Below are positions 47,345 to 55,893 of a stretch of DNA of 64,000 nt, in pieces; positions within the stretch are counted from its first letter, which is position 1; each line of letters starts with the position of its first letter. The DNA lies in contig NZ_FZOU01000006.1 of NCBI RefSeq assembly GCF_900188085.1, forward strand, positions 1 through 64,000, in the 5' to 3' direction. Both the position numbers and the translations under genes were made by a program. This stretch comes from Granulicella rosea. GTDB taxonomy: Bacteria; Acidobacteriota; Terriglobia; Terriglobales; Acidobacteriaceae. The notes below the pieces were generated by a model. It was given only the letters and a program-made list of their open reading frames with translations, was not told where the DNA came from and did not search any database.

Positions 47345-47893
47345 ATGAATTTGTTTATTCTTCGCCACGCCAGTGCAGGAACCCGCCGTCCCAACCCCCT
47401 CCTCGACGTCAAGCGTCCGCTCGACAAGGAGGGCAAGCAGCACAGCCTTCGACTGGCCAATGTGCTCAATGCGCTCAACTTCAACTTCGACCTGATCGTG
47501 TCAAGCCCGCTCAAGCGCTCGCTCCAGACCGCGTCCCTGCTCGGCACCGAGATGGGCTACGAGTCGCCCATCCTCATCTCGAACGCGCTCGCGCCCGAGG
47601 CGACCTACGTCGACTTCCAGCGTCTGATCGCCGAGTTCAAGGATCGCGAAAACGTCCTCGTCGTCGGCCATAACCCCAACATCAACACGTTCCTGGGCGC
47701 GCTGCTGGTCCCACAGCCCGCGCACGCCGAGACGCCGCAGGTCGCGACGATCCGGCTGCGCAAGGGGTCCATCGCCAAGCTCTCGCTCACCCGCGGGCCG
47801 GCCAGCCTGCAGTTGCTGCTCGACCCGCGCACCGTCCGCGCGCTTTACTCCACGTCGACGAAGAGCTCCCGCCGCAGAACCTCGCGGAAGTAG
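47345..47893 (+). CDS. SixA-like phosphohistidine phosphatase
   Basis: 182 residues. Histidine phosphatase superfamily: MNLFILRHASAGTRRPNPLL with the RHA catalytic motif and VLVVGHNPNINTFLGALLVP with the second His. A middle LIVSSPLKRSLQTASLLG carries the third phosphate-binding Arg. SixA-type enzymes dephosphorylate histidine-containing proteins such as phosphotransferase Hpr/ArcB in Escherichia coli. The start has no ribosome site but follows a T/A-rich TTAGAATTGTTACAG. The last 49 bases overlap the convergent Ppx/GppA gene; the final residues RRRTSRK are in the overlap. Confidence 0.88.
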   Translation: MNLFILRHASAGTRRPNPLLDVKRPLDKEGKQHSLRLANVLNALNFNFDLIVSSPLKRSLQTASLLGTEMGYESPILISNALAPEATYVDFQRLIAEFKDRENVLVVGHNPNINTFLGALLVPQPAHAETPQVATIRLRKGSIAKLSLTRGPASLQLLLDPRTVRALYSTSTKSSRRRTSRK

Positions 47894-49404
47894 CTCGCCT
47901 CTTTCTTCAGCGCCCACACCTCCAGCTCCGCGCCGCCGCGTCCGGGGACGATGTCCAGCACCACCCGCTTCGGGTAGACGCTGATCTTCAGCCCCACCAC
48001 GGCGCTCGCCCGATCCTGGTTCAGCGCCACGGCCAGCCGCAGCAGCACGATCGCCCGCGTCACGTGAACGTGCTCTTCGATCGGAATCTGCCGCATCACA
48101 CGGTCGGCCGGCTCCGGTCGGCTCTTGCCCAGGTAGCGCGCAATGGCCGAGACGATCAGCCGCTGCTCCGGCGAGAAGCCGAAGATCTCCGAGTTGGCGA
48201 TGATGTACTGCGTATGCCGGTGGTGGCCCTGGTGGTTCATGAACTTGCCCACCTCCTGCAGCATCGCCGCGGTCTGGAGCCACAGCCGGTACTCGTCCGG
48301 CAGCTCATGCACCTTCTTCAGCCCGTCGAAGAGCTCCAGCGCATGCTGCAGGATCGGCTCCGACTTCTTCTGGTTCACACCGTAGCGCTCGGAGACCTCG
48401 AGCACCCCCGCCCAGCGCTCGGTCTCCATCTTCTCGTGGACCTCGGCGCGCAGATCCGTCTCGCCCAGCATCTGCTCCAGCATGCCGTCGCGCAGCCCCA
48501 GCGGCGAATAACGGAAGCCAGCCAGCCCAAACCGCTCCAGCAGCGACGCATACACGAACGCGCCGCCGATGATGATCTCCGACCGCTTCGGCCCGATGCC
48601 CGGCACCGCCTCGCGCTCGGCATTGGTCATCGTCACCAGCTTTTCGGCCAGCGCACGCACCTGCGGCGTGTGCGCCTCGTCCGGCTTCACGACGACGAAG
48701 TCCTTCGGGACCGCCTTCTTCGTCGGCAGCTTGTCCGAGACCGCCAGGCTCGCCTCCGCCAGCGCCGCCGCCGTGCCCGAGGTCGCGATCACCAGCGACA
48801 CCTTCGGATGCCCGAGCTGCTTCTCCGCCCGCGTCAGCTCGCGGTCGATGTACTGCTGCAGACGCGCCACATCCGTCTTCGCCGGCGGATCGGTCAGCAG
48901 AAACTCCTGCTGCAGACGCACCGCGCCCAGCGGCAGGCTGACCATCTCCTTCACGCGGCCACGGTCCGACAGCGTCACCTCGCAGCTTCCGCCGCCCAGG
49001 TCGATCAGCAGGCACTTGCCCTGGCCGCCAGGTTCGAGCGTCGCCACCCCCAGGTGGATCAGCCGGCCCTCTTCCAGCCCTGAGATGACCTCCACCGTCC
49101 AGCCAGTAGCCGATTTCGTCCACTCGGTAAACGCCGCCGCATTGCGCGCGTCGCGCATCGCGCTGGTGGCCACCACGCGGATCTTATCGACCACATGCAG
49201 TTGCACCGCCTTGTGAAAGCGCCGCAAAGCCCGGATGGTCAAGGCCATCGCCTCCGGCGAGATTACCCCGGTCTGGAAGACGCTCTCGCCCAGCCGCACC
49301 ACCTCGCGGTCCTCGTGCAACGTCACCAGCTTGTGATCCTGAACCGATGCGATCTTCAAACGACAGGAGTTCGACCCAATATCCACTGCGGCAAATGTCG
49401 GCAT
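47845..49404 (-). CDS. Ppx/GppA family exopolyphosphatase with C-terminal HD-like domain
   Basis: 519 residues. The N-terminal actin-fold ATPase domains show VDIGSNSCRLKIASV, VATSAMRDARNA, EVISGLEEGRLIHLGV and LIDLGGGSCEVTLSD, the signatures of Ppx/GppA. The C-terminal ~190 residues are the HD-like domain, with MLQEVGKFMNHQGHHRHTQY including H-x-x-x-H-x-x-x-x-x. It removes phosphate from polyphosphate and/or converts pppGpp to ppGpp, so it links to stringent response. Tail-to-tail overlap of 49 bases with the SixA gene suggests both are regulated together or by antisense. Confidence 0.9.
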   Translation of the reverse strand: MPTFAAVDIGSNSCRLKIASVQDHKLVTLHEDREVVRLGESVFQTGVISPEAMALTIRALRRFHKAVQLHVVDKIRVVATSAMRDARNAAAFTEWTKSATGWTVEVISGLEEGRLIHLGVATLEPGGQGKCLLIDLGGGSCEVTLSDRGRVKEMVSLPLGAVRLQQEFLLTDPPAKTDVARLQQYIDRELTRAEKQLGHPKVSLVIATSGTAAALAEASLAVSDKLPTKKAVPKDFVVVKPDEAHTPQVRALAEKLVTMTNAEREAVPGIGPKRSEIIIGGAFVYASLLERFGLAGFRYSPLGLRDGMLEQMLGETDLRAEVHEKMETERWAGVLEVSERYGVNQKKSEPILQHALELFDGLKKVHELPDEYRLWLQTAAMLQEVGKFMNHQGHHRHTQYIIANSEIFGFSPEQRLIVSAIARYLGKSRPEPADRVMRQIPIEEHVHVTRAIVLLRLAVALNQDRASAVVGLKISVYPKRVVLDIVPGRGGAELEVWALKKEASYFREVLRRELFVDVE

Positions 49405-49494
49405 GCTCTAAGTCCACCCCTGAATCTTCGTCCTCTCGACCGAAGCGAAGCGGAGTGGAGAGCCCCCCGCATTGCGCCTTTGCCGTTGCGCGTT

Positions 49495-49542
49495 CTTGTC
49501 TTTGTCGTTGCTCTTCTTCTTGTCTTGGTCGTTGCTCTTCTT
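49495..49542. repeat. Two-copy 24-bp tandem repeat upstream of the first GT39 gene
   Basis: The unit CTTGTCTTTGTC/GGTC-GTTGCTCTTCTT occurs twice without spacer (49495-49518, 49519-49542) with one mismatch. It lies between the ppx gene start and a GTCAT repeat, in the region that should hold the promoters of both divergent genes. Confidence 0.7.
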
Positions 49543-49545
49543 ATT

Positions 49546-49575
49546 GTCATCCTCGAAGAGGATCTGCTTTTGCCT
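49546..49575 (+). repeat. Dispersed GTCAT-hairpin repeat, GAGGAT form
   Basis: GTC-ATCCTC-GAA-GAGGAT-CTGCTTTTGCC. Directly after the tandem repeat. Confidence 0.85.
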
Positions 49576-49655
49576 TCCGCAGGATACGACAACGCTAACG
49601 CCAAGATACAACGTCCGCACCCAAATCCTCCGCTATCCTAAACCTGCAGACCAGA

Positions 49656-51722
49656 ATGCCCAACCGCACCCCACTCACGATCCTCGTCACGCCCTCCACC
49701 GACGGACCACGCCCGCGCACCGCCGCCATCGTCCTGGGCGGACTCTGGCTGCTGCTCTTCTTCGCCGCGCTCTTTTCGCCGCCCCTGCTGGACGACGCGG
49801 ACGCCACCCACGCCAGCGCCGCACGCGCCATGGTCGCCACCGGCGACCTCGTCACCCTGCGCGTCGACGGCGTCCGCTACCTTGAAAAGGCGCCTCTGCC
49901 TTACTGGCTGACCGCGCTCAGCTTCCGCATCTTCGGCTTCAACACCTTCGCGACGCATCTGCCGCAGGCTCTCGCCGTCCTGCTGCTGGCGGCGCTCGGC
50001 TATCGCTGGGCGACGCGCGCCTTCGGCCTGCGAACCGCGTTTTACACCGCGCTCGCCGTTCTCACCTCGGTCGGCGTCTTCCTCTTCACGCGCATCCTGA
50101 TTCCCGAGGTGCTGCTTTCGCTTCTGCTGGCGACATCGCTCTACGCCATGCTCCGTCTGCTAGCCGCCGACCCAACGGCGCGTCCGGCCAGCTTCTACAT
50201 GGTCGCGCTGTGGAGCGCGCTCGCGCTCGCCGTGCTGACCAAAGGCCTCGTGGCGCTGGTCTTCTTCTTCGCCGCCGCCATCGCGTTCCTCACCTTCACG
50301 GGCGAGTGGTCGCGATGGCGGCTGCTGCGTCCCTTCCGCGGCGGCCTGCTCCTGCTGGCGATCGCCGCGCCGTGGCACATTCTCGCCGGGCTGCGCAACA
50401 CCGGCGGCGCCAACGGACACGGCTTCTTCTGGTTCTACTTCATCAACGAGCACGTGCTGCGCTTCCTCGGACGGCGCGAGCCGATGGACTACAACAAGCT
50501 GCCCAGCTATCTGTACTGGAGCCTGCACCTGGTCTGGCTCTTTCCCTGGGCGCTGTTCCTGCCGCTCGGCATCGGCGCGCTGGACCGCCGGCTGCTGCAC
50601 CAGACCGAGGTGCTGACCGCGCACATCGATCGCCGCTGGCATCGCGACATCGGCTTCGCCTGCCTCTTCGGCGTGGCGGCTGCGGTCATGGCGAACAACT
50701 CCATGAACATCTTCGCCGCCGGCTTTGCCGCCTGCCTGGGCGTGGAGCTGCTGCTGCGGCGCCGGTCGGCGGGCCTTGTGGCCTCGCCCTTCCACCGCAT
50801 CGACGCCCAACAGCGGAGCATTCTGCTGCTCGCCAGCTTCGCCTCCATCGTCCTCATCTTCTTCGCGCTCTCGACCAACCAGGAGTACTACACCTTCCCC
50901 GCCTACCTGCCGATCCTGATGCTGATCGCGGCGACGATCGCCCGCGCCGAGCAGGGCTACGATCACGATACCGGCAAGCGTCGCTGGATCGCCTGCGCGC
51001 ATGCCGCGTTCACCGCCATCGGCGCGGCGGCGGCCATCGCGCTCGCTTACGGCCTGTGGGCCTCGCGCCGCCTGCCCTACGTACCCGACATCGGCGACCT
51101 GCTGGCGCATCGCGGCGTCGGCGACTACACGCTCTCCATGTCGCACTTCTTCGACCTGACCGGCGAGAGCTTCGCCGCGCTCCGGCTGCCGGCCGCGCTC
51201 GCCATGATCGCGCTCGCCGTCGGCCCCGGCATCGCGTGGTTGCTGCGGAGCCAACGCCGCCACCTTGCCGCAACCACCGCCATCGCACTCACCAGCGCGA
51301 GCTTCCTCATCGCCGCGCACATCGCGCTCGGCCGCTTCGCGCCCATGCTCTCCTCCGAGGACATGGCCGCGAAGATCATCGAACTCGAAGACGACGGCGC
51401 CATCCAGCACGACCGCCAGGTGATGCTCTACGGCGACCAGGCCTACGGCTCGTCGATCCCCTTTTACCTCGGCGAACAGGTAAAGCTGGTCAATGGACGC
51501 AGCACCTCGATGCTCTTCGGCTCGAGTTTTCCGGACGCGCCAAAGGTATTCTTGACCGGCGAAGAGTTGGCGCAACAGTGGGGCGCCGGTCCACGCAAGA
51601 TCCTCTTCGTGCCGCTCGAAAAACGCGGCGAGGTCGACCGCCTGCTGGGTACACGGCAGGTCGTCATCGACGAAACCAGCGGCAAGGCGCTCATCACGGA
51701 CCGACCATTGGATAAACACTGA
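49656..51722 (+). CDS. ArnT-like GT39 glycosyltransferase, paralogue 1
   Basis: 688 residues with about 12 helices. GT39/ArnT features: PPLLDDADATHASAARAMVA with the catalytic DD pair after helix 1, RVDGVRYLEKAPLPYWLTAL, and ALALAVLTKGLVALVFFFAA. A large periplasmic C-terminal domain follows (EDDGAIQHDRQVMLYGDQAY). These transferases move a sugar (for example 4-amino-arabinose or mannose) from undecaprenyl phosphate to lipid A or a protein. It forms a tandem pair with the next gene. Confidence 0.88.
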   Translation: MPNRTPLTILVTPSTDGPRPRTAAIVLGGLWLLLFFAALFSPPLLDDADATHASAARAMVATGDLVTLRVDGVRYLEKAPLPYWLTALSFRIFGFNTFATHLPQALAVLLLAALGYRWATRAFGLRTAFYTALAVLTSVGVFLFTRILIPEVLLSLLLATSLYAMLRLLAADPTARPASFYMVALWSALALAVLTKGLVALVFFFAAAIAFLTFTGEWSRWRLLRPFRGGLLLLAIAAPWHILAGLRNTGGANGHGFFWFYFINEHVLRFLGRREPMDYNKLPSYLYWSLHLVWLFPWALFLPLGIGALDRRLLHQTEVLTAHIDRRWHRDIGFACLFGVAAAVMANNSMNIFAAGFAACLGVELLLRRRSAGLVASPFHRIDAQQRSILLLASFASIVLIFFALSTNQEYYTFPAYLPILMLIAATIARAEQGYDHDTGKRRWIACAHAAFTAIGAAAAIALAYGLWASRRLPYVPDIGDLLAHRGVGDYTLSMSHFFDLTGESFAALRLPAALAMIALAVGPGIAWLLRSQRRHLAATTAIALTSASFLIAAHIALGRFAPMLSSEDMAAKIIELEDDGAIQHDRQVMLYGDQAYGSSIPFYLGEQVKLVNGRSTSMLFGSSFPDAPKVFLTGEELAQQWGAGPRKILFVPLEKRGEVDRLLGTRQVVIDETSGKALITDRPLDKH

Positions 51723-51746
51723 TTTCTTGTCATTGCTTGTTTCTTT

Positions 51747-51777
51747 GTCATTCCCGAAGGGAATCTGCTTCTCGCTT
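51747..51777 (+). repeat. Dispersed GTCAT-hairpin repeat, GGGAAT form
   Basis: GTC-ATTCCC-GAA-GGGAAT-CTGCTTCTCG. It separates the two GT39 genes. Confidence 0.85.
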
Positions 51778-51885
51778 TGCTTCTGGCAGCCGCAAAGACC
51801 GTACCCCAGCGGCTAAAGCCGCAAACAACTCGAGCATCCACGGCACGGCTGAAGCCATGCCCTTAACAAGGCCAGTAAACGTACA

Positions 51886-53799
51886 GTGACCAACGAACAG
51901 ACCCAACCCGCCCCCACCGCCCGCTGGAGCCCGCGCTCCCTCGCGCTGATCCTTGCCGCATGGTTCGTCCTCCAGATCGGCGGCCTCTTCTCGCCCGGCC
52001 TGCTCGACGACGTCGACTCCGTCTACATCGAGATCGCGCGCGAGATGCTGCACCGCCACGACTACGTCACCCCCTACATCGACGGCATCCGCTTCTTCGA
52101 CAAGCCTCCCCTGATGTACTGGATGGCCGCCGGATCGATGCGCGTCTTCGGCGAGTACGACTGGGCCGCGCGCCTGCCCATCGCCTTCGCCATGCTGGCC
52201 CTGCTGCTTGCCGTCTACGCGCTGGGTTTGCGGCTCTTCGCTCGCCTCTCGCCGGTCGACGCCCCGGATCGTGGAGCGCTCTACTCGGCCCTCGCCGTCG
52301 CAACCGGCATCGGCCCGTATCTCTACACGCGCTTCTTCATCCCGGACATCCTGATCTGCCTTTGGATGACCCTCTCCGTCCACCTCTTCCTGATCGCCAT
52401 AGAACGCCTCCGGGCGCCCCATGATCACCGAGGCGCAGCCGAGGTTATCGTGGGGATGGTCTCTACCACTCCACCAAAATCCGCCCTCACCCCGTGCCTG
52501 CTCTTCGCCGCCACCCTCGCCCTGAACCTCCTGACCAAAGGCCTCATCGGCCTGGTCTTCCCGCTTGGCTTCGTCTTTCTCTACCTCGCGATCACCCGCC
52601 AGCTCAGACTGCTCTGGAAGCTCCACCTCATCCCGTCGCTGCTGGTCTTTGGCATCATCGCGCTGCCGTGGCACATCCTCGCGGCCCTGCGGAACCCAGC
52701 TATCGCACTCCCCGCAGGCGTCGGACTCCCGGCAAGGGGCGGCTGGGCGTGGTTCTATCTCTATAACGAACACATCGCCCGCTTCCTGCAAAAACGCATC
52801 CCGCACGACTACGGACAAACGCCGGTGTGGCTCTTCTGGAGCTTCGCCATCATCTGGATGATCCCGTGGAGCGCCTTCCTGCCCGCCGCGATCGAGCTCT
52901 TCTGGCCCCGGCGGCATCAGCTTGAGCAGCCCGATGCCGGTCTTCCGCTCTTCCTCTGGGCCGGCATCGTCCTCGGCTTCTTCACTCTCTCGGCCCGGCA
53001 GGAGTACTACTCTCTGCCCGCGCTGCCCGCGCTCGGCCTGCTCGCCGGCGGCGCGCTGGCCTGGGCCGACCGAGCCGATGTCGCATATGAACGGCGCAAG
53101 ATGCTGCTCGCCTCGCGCTACATGCTCGTACTCGGAGCCATCGTCTCCTGCGTCTGCGGCTACTTCGCCGTCATGGCTCCGACGCCGAAGCCCGGCGTCG
53201 ACATCTTCTCCCTGCTGACCAACAACCCGGAGCTCTACAACCTCTCGCTCGGCCACCTCTACGACCTCACCGGAGCGGCGATGGGCCTCTTCCGTGCACC
53301 GCTGGCCGGGGTCGCCATCGCGATGCTGCTGATCGGGCCGGGTTCGTACCTGCTTCGAAGACAGGGCAAGACCTACGCCGCCAACCTGACGCTCGCCGCC
53401 GCGATGGTGCTGGTGCTGACCTGCGTCCACGGCGGACTGGCGCGCTTCTACCCCATCCTCGGCTCAAAGGAGCTGGCGCTCGATGTCGCCGCCAAGCAGT
53501 CGCCGGGAGACCTCATCGTGCTCGACGGCGAGCTGACCTCCGGCTCCACGCTGCTCTTCTATACCCGCCAGCCGGTGCATCTGGTCAACGGTCGCGTGAA
53601 CGGCCCCTGGTACGGCAGCTTCTGGCCGGACGCGCCGCATATCTTCGAGGACGAGACCAGCCTCCGCCAGCTTTGGGGCAGCCGCCACATCTTCCTGCTC
53701 ACCTATAACCCGGTGCAGCGGATGAAAGACCTGCAGGGCATCGCGCCGGTCCACACGCTCGCCAGCGCCGGGGGCAAGACGGTGCTGACCAACTTCTGA
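51886..53799 (+). CDS. ArnT-like GT39 glycosyltransferase, paralogue 2
   Basis: 637 residues from GTG (MTNEQTQPAPTARWSPRSLA). Same plan as paralogue 1: SPGLLDDVDSVYIEIAREML with the catalytic DD, PYIDGIRFFDKPPLMYWMAA, and ATLALNLLTKGLIGLVFPLG. An extra stretch HDHRGAAEVIVGMVSTTPPK (about residues 180-200) is missing in paralogue 1 and coincides with a palindromic insert (52417-52455). Likely also an undecaprenyl-phosphate sugar transferase. Tandem with paralogue 1 but separated by a repeat. Confidence 0.88.
   Translation: MTNEQTQPAPTARWSPRSLALILAAWFVLQIGGLFSPGLLDDVDSVYIEIAREMLHRHDYVTPYIDGIRFFDKPPLMYWMAAGSMRVFGEYDWAARLPIAFAMLALLLAVYALGLRLFARLSPVDAPDRGALYSALAVATGIGPYLYTRFFIPDILICLWMTLSVHLFLIAIERLRAPHDHRGAAEVIVGMVSTTPPKSALTPCLLFAATLALNLLTKGLIGLVFPLGFVFLYLAITRQLRLLWKLHLIPSLLVFGIIALPWHILAALRNPAIALPAGVGLPARGGWAWFYLYNEHIARFLQKRIPHDYGQTPVWLFWSFAIIWMIPWSAFLPAAIELFWPRRHQLEQPDAGLPLFLWAGIVLGFFTLSARQEYYSLPALPALGLLAGGALAWADRADVAYERRKMLLASRYMLVLGAIVSCVCGYFAVMAPTPKPGVDIFSLLTNNPELYNLSLGHLYDLTGAAMGLFRAPLAGVAIAMLLIGPGSYLLRRQGKTYAANLTLAAAMVLVLTCVHGGLARFYPILGSKELALDVAAKQSPGDLIVLDGELTSGSTLLFYTRQPVHLVNGRVNGPWYGSFWPDAPHIFEDETSLRQLWGSRHIFLLTYNPVQRMKDLQGIAPVHTLASAGGKTVLTNF
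52417..52455 (+). repeat. Palindromic insert in the second GT39 gene
   Basis: CCCCATGAT and ATCGTGGGG form a stem (one G-T pair) around ACCGAGGCGCAGCCGAGG-type DNA. The segment is in frame and is absent from paralogue 1. It looks like a captured repeat of another type; only this copy is visible here. Confidence 0.5.
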
Positions 53800-53832
53800 A
53801 CTCTCGAATTTCCAGCCTCGCCCAAGAAGCTT

Positions 53833-53870
53833 GTCATCCTGAGCAACGCGAAGGACCACCGTATTTTGCC
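53833..53870 (+). repeat. Dispersed GTCAT repeat, long-loop form (left of inverted pair)
   Basis: GTCATCCTGAGCAACGCG followed by AAGGACCACCGTATTTTGCC. It faces the copy at 53901. Confidence 0.8.
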
Positions 53871-53900
53871 CAAAGCCGGGAGAATCTCGGCGCTCCGACC

Positions 53901-53936
53901 GAAATACAGTGGTCCTTCACTTCGTTCAGGATGAGG
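53901..53936 (-). repeat. Dispersed GTCAT repeat, inverted copy (right of pair)
   Basis: On the minus strand CTCATCCTGAACGAAGTG followed by AAGGACCACTGTATTTC. The pair sits between the convergent ends of the GT39 and hpnI genes and can fold into a long stem that may act as terminator. Confidence 0.8.
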
Positions 53937-53960
53937 AACATTTTGCAAACTTAAGGACAC

Positions 53961-55154
53961 TTACGCCTCGGCCGGAGGCTCCACCCGCCCGCCGTCCTTC
54001 AGCGTATAAATCTTCCCGCGATAGTAGAACTTGTCCCCGCCATAGCTCCCCAGCCACAGGATGCTGCCCAGCAGGTCGCGCAGCGGATAGATCGCCATGC
54101 CGCGATACCACTCCGGGTCGCCCATCACGCGCAGAATGGCGCCCGCCTGCAGCCAGCGATTGGTCGCCATCGCCACCAGCCACAGCAGCCCGCCCAGCGG
54201 ATGCCCGGCGGCGACGCCCCAGATCAAACCCATGATTCCAAAGGGCATCGCGAACGTCAGCCCCGAACCCAGATGCCCCCACGGACGCGACCGCCGCGTG
54301 CTCTGCATCCAGCGCAACTGGTTGCGAAACGACAGCCAGAACGGCGTATCCTGCACCATCAGCCGAATGATGTGGCTCGACATGCGGACGCCCTTGCCCT
54401 GCTTCGCCAGCCGGTTGCCCAGCTCGAAGTCGTCCGCGTAATACTGCCCCAGCAGGCCGAATCCGCCGACCTCCTGAAAGCTCTGCTTGCGCACCGCCAT
54501 CGTCGCGCCGAGGGCGAACTTCGTCCCCTCGATCATGTCCGCCACCAGCACGCCCGAGGTCATCTCGACGCTCTTGCCCACCGCATCCAGCTTCGACGGA
54601 AAGCTCGCCCGATCGCCGCCGTATGCCGTGCCCAGGTAGACGCACGACGCGAGGCTCATCTTCGGATCCTTCAGATTCTGCACCATGCGCTGCAGATAAT
54701 CGCGCTCGACCCGCACATCGGCGTCGGCCGTGATGTAGGTCGGGTGCTTCGCCTCTTCGTCCAGCCGCGCCAGCGAGTAGACCTTCGCGTTGTGGAACTT
54801 CGGCATCGGCTCGCCGCAGGTGACGTACTTCGCGTCCACATGCGGGTAGCGCTCGCCCACGCGCCGCGCCAGCCTGAGTCCCTCGTCGGTCTCGTGCCGC
54901 GCGCAGAAGAGCAGCTCGAACTCCGGATAATCCTGTTCGAAGAAGGTCTCGATATTGCGTTCCATGCCCGGCTCGGTGCCGTGCAGCGGCTTCAGCACGC
55001 TCACGGGAGGCAGGTAGTCGGCCGGCGCGCGATCCTCGCGGCGTTTGCGCAGGCCAAAGCGCGCGGCCGCGGCCAGCACCATGCCGCAATAAATAGACGA
55101 CGTAACCGAACCGGTCAACGCCACGTAAAAGAGAAACTTCAACAACAGATTCAT
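53961..55154 (-). CDS. hpnI: Hopanoid-associated GT21 glycosyltransferase HpnI
   Basis: 397 residues. A ceramide-glucosyltransferase-like (GT21) enzyme. Features: PPVSVLKPLHGTEPGMERNI (D1 region), TYITADADVRVERDYLQRMV (D2), GQYYADDFELGNRLAKQGKG (D3) and NQLRWMQSTRRSRPWGHLG, the (Q/R)xxRW equivalent QLRWM. One N-terminal and several C-terminal membrane helices. HpnI adds N-acetylglucosamine to bacteriohopanetetrol in hopanoid lipid synthesis. No other hpn gene is near, so the rest of the pathway lies outside the window. It is followed on the same strand by hspR upstream. Confidence 0.87.
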   Translation of the reverse strand: MNLLLKFLFYVALTGSVTSSIYCGMVLAAAARFGLRKRREDRAPADYLPPVSVLKPLHGTEPGMERNIETFFEQDYPEFELLFCARHETDEGLRLARRVGERYPHVDAKYVTCGEPMPKFHNAKVYSLARLDEEAKHPTYITADADVRVERDYLQRMVQNLKDPKMSLASCVYLGTAYGGDRASFPSKLDAVGKSVEMTSGVLVADMIEGTKFALGATMAVRKQSFQEVGGFGLLGQYYADDFELGNRLAKQGKGVRMSSHIIRLMVQDTPFWLSFRNQLRWMQSTRRSRPWGHLGSGLTFAMPFGIMGLIWGVAAGHPLGGLLWLVAMATNRWLQAGAILRVMGDPEWYRGMAIYPLRDLLGSILWLGSYGGDKFYYRGKIYTLKDGGRVEPPAEA

Positions 55155-55233
55155 CGCAACCCTTGCCGGGCGAAGGTCTCTGCCCCTCTGCCAACCGGGA
55201 CCGGACGAACGCGCACCTACAATTTTACGCGGG

Positions 55234-55665
55234 CTACAGCGATTTCTTGCGAACCGTCTTTACAGCCTTCACGGGCGCCTTCACCGACACCACCGGCGGC
55301 GGCGGCCGGCGCACCGGCACCAGGCCCGCAGCCTGCGGCGCCTGCTGCTGCATACGACTCAGCATCTCCGTGCGCACGTAGTCGACGAAGCCCTGCATCT
55401 GCCGGTTCATCTCCTCCATGCGCTCGCGCATCTGCAGCACGACGGCGATGCCGGCAATATTCACGCCCAGATCGCGCGCGAGGTTCAGGATGAACTCCAG
55501 CCGTTCGAGGTCCTCGTCGGTGTAAAGACGCGTGTTGCCGTCCGACCGCGAAGGCCGCAACAGACCCTCGCGCTCGTAAAGACGCAGCGTCTGGGGATGA
55601 ATCTCATACATCTCGGCCACCGCCGAGATCATGTACGCGCCGCGGGTTTTTCTTTTGGTCGCCAC
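55234..55665 (-). CDS. hspR: HspR-like MerR-family heat-shock repressor
   Basis: 143 residues. The DNA-binding MerR domain reads GAYMISAVAEMYEIHPQTLR then LYEREGLLRPSRSDGNTRLY, and the HspR-specific NLARDLGVNIAGIAVVLQMR follows; the C-terminal tail is a basic Pro/Val-rich extension (VKAPVKAVKTVRKKS). HspR represses dnaK/clpB at the HAIR box CTTGAGT-N7-ACTCAAG. Here it is unlinked to dnaK by about 4.6 kb and on the opposite strand. No HAIR box is visible before dnaK; see finding. It lies 3 bases after the antitoxin gene. Confidence 0.85.
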   Translation of the reverse strand: MATKRKTRGAYMISAVAEMYEIHPQTLRLYEREGLLRPSRSDGNTRLYTDEDLERLEFILNLARDLGVNIAGIAVVLQMRERMEEMNRQMQGFVDYVRTEMLSRMQQQAPQAAGLVPVRRPPPPVVSVKAPVKAVKTVRKKSL

Positions 55666-55668
55666 GCG

Positions 55669-55893
55669 CTAGCTCGCTTTTCTGGTCGACGGAATTTCGA
55701 CAGCGGCAGCAGCCTTCATCAGGATACGCAAAGCAGAGTTCACCTCGGATGCAGTGGGGAAAGCCTTTGCAACATCCGGCTCGATGACCACCAACGTCGC
55801 ATCGGCAGGTAGCCGGCCCGCAAATCTGCCTCGCTCGCCGCGTGAAAAGTCGACCTCGTCCGGCATGTCGTCAATGTCGAGTTCAGTCTTCAT
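55669..55893 (-). CDS. Antitoxin partner of BrnT (CopG/BrnA position)
   Basis: 74 residues starting MKTELDIDDMPDEVDFSRGE at the ATG behind AAGAGAG. Placed directly after the BrnT toxin gene with an 11-base overlap, as BrnA usually is. It lacks an obvious ribbon-helix-helix of classical BrnA but has the acidic DIDDMPDEVDFSRG start common for small BrnT-linked antitoxins. It should bind and neutralise the toxin. Assignment is by position more than by motif. Confidence 0.7.
   Translation of the reverse strand: MKTELDIDDMPDEVDFSRGERGRFAGRLPADATLVVIEPDVAKAFPTASEVNSALRILMKAAAAVEIPSTRKAS

Noticed and set aside
49408..49620. 70-residue Lys/Asp-rich frame on the minus strand
   Set aside because: Made by translation of the tandem repeat and GTCAT repeat; not a gene.
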